Positions 61,992 to 64,000 of a DNA stretch of 64,000 bases are shown here, in pieces (within the stretch, counting starts at the first letter, position 1; each line of letters starts with the position of its first letter). Below the pieces are notes generated by a model that did not search any database, was not told the DNA's origin, and was given only the letters and a program-made list of their open reading frames with translations. A program made the translations under genes and the position numbers. The stretch comes from Haloplanus natans DSM 17983. Lineage in GTDB: Archaea; Halobacteriota; Halobacteria; Halobacteriales; Haloferacaceae. Where the stretch lies: the NCBI RefSeq assembly GCF_000427685.1, contig NZ_KE386573.1:3146938-3210937 (forward strand), read 5' to 3'.

Positions 61992-63848
61992 ATGGCGTCG
62001 CCCGTCTCGCCCGGTATGGTGCTGGTGTTCGCCCTCATCGTCGTTGCCCTCCTCCTGTTCGTCACGGAACGGATTCCGAGCGACACCACCGCCCTCGCCG
62101 TCCTGGTCTCGCTCGTCGTCTTCGAGTCGTGGACCCGTATCTCGGCGACCGAAGCCATCGCCGGCTTCGCCAGCCCCGCGACACTCACCATCGTCGCGAT
62201 GTACATGCTGAGCGAGGGTATCCAGCGGACGGGACTCGTCGACCGACTCGGCGAGATGCTGGAGGCGGCGACCGGCGGGACCGAACGCGGCCTCCTCGGC
62301 GCGACGGTCGGCACGACCGGTCTCGCCGCCGGCGTCGTGAACAACACGCCCATCGTCGCGGTGTTTATTCCCATGATTACGGATCTCGCGGGCAAGCACG
62401 GCCTCTCGCCGTCGAAGTTCCTCCTCCCGCTCTCCTATGCCGCCATGCTCGGGGGCACCCTGACTCTCGTCGGGACGGCGACGAACATCCTCGCGAGCGA
62501 CCTCTCCCGACAGCTCCTGGGTCAGCCGCTCTCGATGTTCGAGTTCACGAAACTCGGCGTCGTCGTCTTCCTCGTCGGCGCCGCGTACCTGCTCACGGTC
62601 GGGCGATGGCTCACGCCGACGCGCATCGACCCCGACGAGGACCTCACACGGTCGTTCGAGCTGGAGAACCACCTCGTCCGCCTCGTCGTCCGCGAATCCT
62701 CCCCACTGGTCGGGCTGACCGTCGAGGAGGCCGTCGCCGAGATGGGCGACGATGCCGAGGATCTCGACGTGCTCCAGATCGAACGCGACGGCGAGTCGTA
62801 TCTCGCTACCTCGACCGACCGGCAACTGGTGGCCGGCGACCTCCTCACCGTCCGCACGACCCTCCAGGTCGCCAACCGCGCCGCCGCCTACGGCCTCCGT
62901 CACCGCCACCGCGACGAGGTGACCGAGGACGACCTGTCGGAGACGCCCCACCGCGGGACGCTCGCCGAGGTGGTGATCCCGGGCGACTCCCGGTTTCTCG
63001 GCAAGCGACTCGGCGACTCGGCGCTCGACGACCGCTTCGACACGACGGTGCTCGCCGTCCGCCGGGGCGACGGCGTGATCACGCGCGACCTCGACGACGT
63101 CGAACTCCGCCGGGGCGATACGCTCTTGCTCCAGACGACCGCCGGTGCCATCGCCTACCTCGCCGACCGGGACGAAGTGATGGTCACCCGCGAGGCCGAG
63201 GACCCCGGTGATCTCGACGAGGCGGTGCGCGCCGAGACGGCGCCCGCGCCGCTCGATCCACGGACGCCCGTCGCCGCCGGCATCCTCCTCGCGGTCATCG
63301 TCGTCGCGGCCCTCGGTCTGTTTCCCATCGTCATCGCCGCCCTCGGCGGCGTCGTGGCGATGATCGTCACCGGCTGTCTGAACCCGACCGACGCCTACGA
63401 CGCCGTCAGCTGGAACGTCGTTTTCCTGCTCGCCGGCGTTCTCCCTCTCGGCCTGGCGATGCAACGCACCGGCGGTGACGCCTTCCTCGCGGGGCTGCTC
63501 GCCAACAGCACGGCCGTCCTCCCCTTGCTCGGCGTCCTCGCGCTGGTGTATCTCGTCAGCGCCCTGCTGGCGAACGTCATCACGCCCGTCGCCACCACCG
63601 TCCTGATGATCCCCGTCGCCGTCGACACCGCGACCCGGATCGGCGCAAATCGCCTCACCTTCCTGCTGGCCGTGATGTTCGCCGCCTCCACTGCGTTCAT
63701 GACCCCCATCGGCTACCAGACGAACCTCATGGTCTACGGCCCCGGCGGCTACCGGTTTACCGACTACGTCCGCGTCGGCGCCCCGCTCCAACTTCTCGTC
63801 ACCGTCGTGACGACGCTCGGACTCGCCGCTTTTTGGGGGCTTCGGTAG
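61992..63848 (+). CDS. SLC13-family permease with two TrkA-C domains
   Basis: This 618-residue protein of the DASS/SLC13 type has N-terminal helices (LVFALIVVALLLFVTERIPSDTTALAVL, VAGVVNNTPIVAVFIPMI), a cytosolic insert with two TrkA-C (RCK_C) domains (~225-400; LVRLVVRESSPLVGLTVEEAVAEM and AEVVIPGDSRFLGKRLGDSALDDRFDTTVLAV), and C-terminal helices ending SALLANVITPVATTVLMIPVAV ... STAFMTPIGYQTNLMVYGPGGY. It probably imports dicarboxylates, sulfate or phosphate with sodium and is gated by a ligand on the TrkA-C domains. Confidence 0.93.
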   Translation: MASPVSPGMVLVFALIVVALLLFVTERIPSDTTALAVLVSLVVFESWTRISATEAIAGFASPATLTIVAMYMLSEGIQRTGLVDRLGEMLEAATGGTERGLLGATVGTTGLAAGVVNNTPIVAVFIPMITDLAGKHGLSPSKFLLPLSYAAMLGGTLTLVGTATNILASDLSRQLLGQPLSMFEFTKLGVVVFLVGAAYLLTVGRWLTPTRIDPDEDLTRSFELENHLVRLVVRESSPLVGLTVEEAVAEMGDDAEDLDVLQIERDGESYLATSTDRQLVAGDLLTVRTTLQVANRAAAYGLRHRHRDEVTEDDLSETPHRGTLAEVVIPGDSRFLGKRLGDSALDDRFDTTVLAVRRGDGVITRDLDDVELRRGDTLLLQTTAGAIAYLADRDEVMVTREAEDPGDLDEAVRAETAPAPLDPRTPVAAGILLAVIVVAALGLFPIVIAALGGVVAMIVTGCLNPTDAYDAVSWNVVFLLAGVLPLGLAMQRTGGDAFLAGLLANSTAVLPLLGVLALVYLVSALLANVITPVATTVLMIPVAVDTATRIGANRLTFLLAVMFAASTAFMTPIGYQTNLMVYGPGGYRFTDYVRVGAPLQLLVTVVTTLGLAAFWGLR

Positions 63849-63943
63849 GTGACCGGCGTCGCCACCGTCGGACGGATCGCCGTCCCTGCGTCCCGGTGAC
63901 GCCCCGGCCCGTCACGACGAGCCACCGGTACCGATGTCCAGTC

Positions 63944-64000
63944 TCACTCGTACGTCGTGCTGTAGCCGCCGTCGTGGAGCATGTCGCCACCGTTGAGGTG
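63944..64000 (-). CDS. probable short-chain dehydrogenase, C-terminal end (5' partial)
   Basis: The frame closing at 63944 reads HLNGGDMLHDGGYSTTYE then stop, and stays open to the window edge. DGGY and the preceding beta strand are characteristic of the C-terminus of SDR-family NAD(P)-dependent oxidoreductases. Only 18 residues are visible, so the assignment is tentative. Confidence 0.5.
   Translation of the reverse strand, partial: HLNGGDMLHDGGYSTTYE

Overview
The window is chromosomal DNA of a haloarchaeon (class Halobacteria). Most of it is GC-rich and encodes very acidic proteins, with twin-arginine lipoproteins, a PGF-CTERM-like surface protein, archaeal PurO, the small subunit of DNA polymerase D, Orc1/Cdc6, an archaeal signal peptidase and a HalX response regulator. 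I cannot fix the genus from sequence alone.

0-17 kb: housekeeping and envelope genes. These are a HalX regulator, an aminotransferase, a SipW-type beta-helix secreted protein, a CbiX/DR2241 pair of the cobalamin/siroheme branch, a surface protein that seems to have lost its N-terminus, an AIM24-like protein, a compact sugar-acid-type catabolic locus (aldolase divergent from PdxA-like dehydrogenase plus FGGY kinase), a PQQ-propeller lipoprotein and a polytopic membrane protein. Palindromic repeats and solo IS200/IS605 right ends sit between them.

17-34 kb: an accessory island, visibly richer in A+T at about 20.6-26 kb. I think it holds an undescribed multi-component system. Five unrelated scaffolds (HEAT-like repeats, a seven-helix membrane protein, a 78-residue protein, a membrane-anchored TPR protein and a soluble TPR protein) end in nearly the same 15-18 residue tail, consensus RRTAEDINTRRPNDD. 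Three others (two paralogous HEAT-like proteins and a zinc-ribbon protein) end in a second shared tail of the form NINFxSxNxxNEYH. Between them are a Vps4-clade AAA ATPase with an N-terminal MIT-like helical domain, a small membrane protein, two coiled-coil proteins, a PQQ-propeller protein with a transmembrane anchor, and a GIY-YIG protein. My inference is that a Vps4-like ATPase and helical partners act at the membrane, with repeat-scaffold adaptors sorted by their tails. Function (defence, membrane remodelling or signalling) is unknown.

34-38 kb: an island boundary with a VapBC module, a CRISPR relic (37-nt repeat-like sequences, one 36-nt spacer-sized gap), an intact IS5-family (ISH1-group-like) element inserted in a repeat with an 8-bp duplication, tRNA-Gln(CTG), an HNH protein and about 1.1 kb with no convincing gene.

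38-52 kb: core genes: DHFR, a stand-alone FlaD/E-like protein, a nitrate/taurine-type ABC transporter, a 7TM histidine kinase, PurO, a phosphoesterase, a DUF2071 protein, aspartate kinase, a GNAT protein, DP1 of PolD and signal peptidase.

51-56 kb: a replication origin. orc1/cdc6 faces an intergenic region with inverted ORB elements flanking an AT-rich segment and 15-bp tandem repeats. The origin-associated GTPase, DUF2073 and zinc-ribbon genes follow. 56-64 kb: a degenerate KaiC-like protein, membrane proteins, two divergent thiosulfate sulfurtransferases, small hypotheticals, an SLC13/TrkA-C permease and the 3' end of a probable SDR gene.
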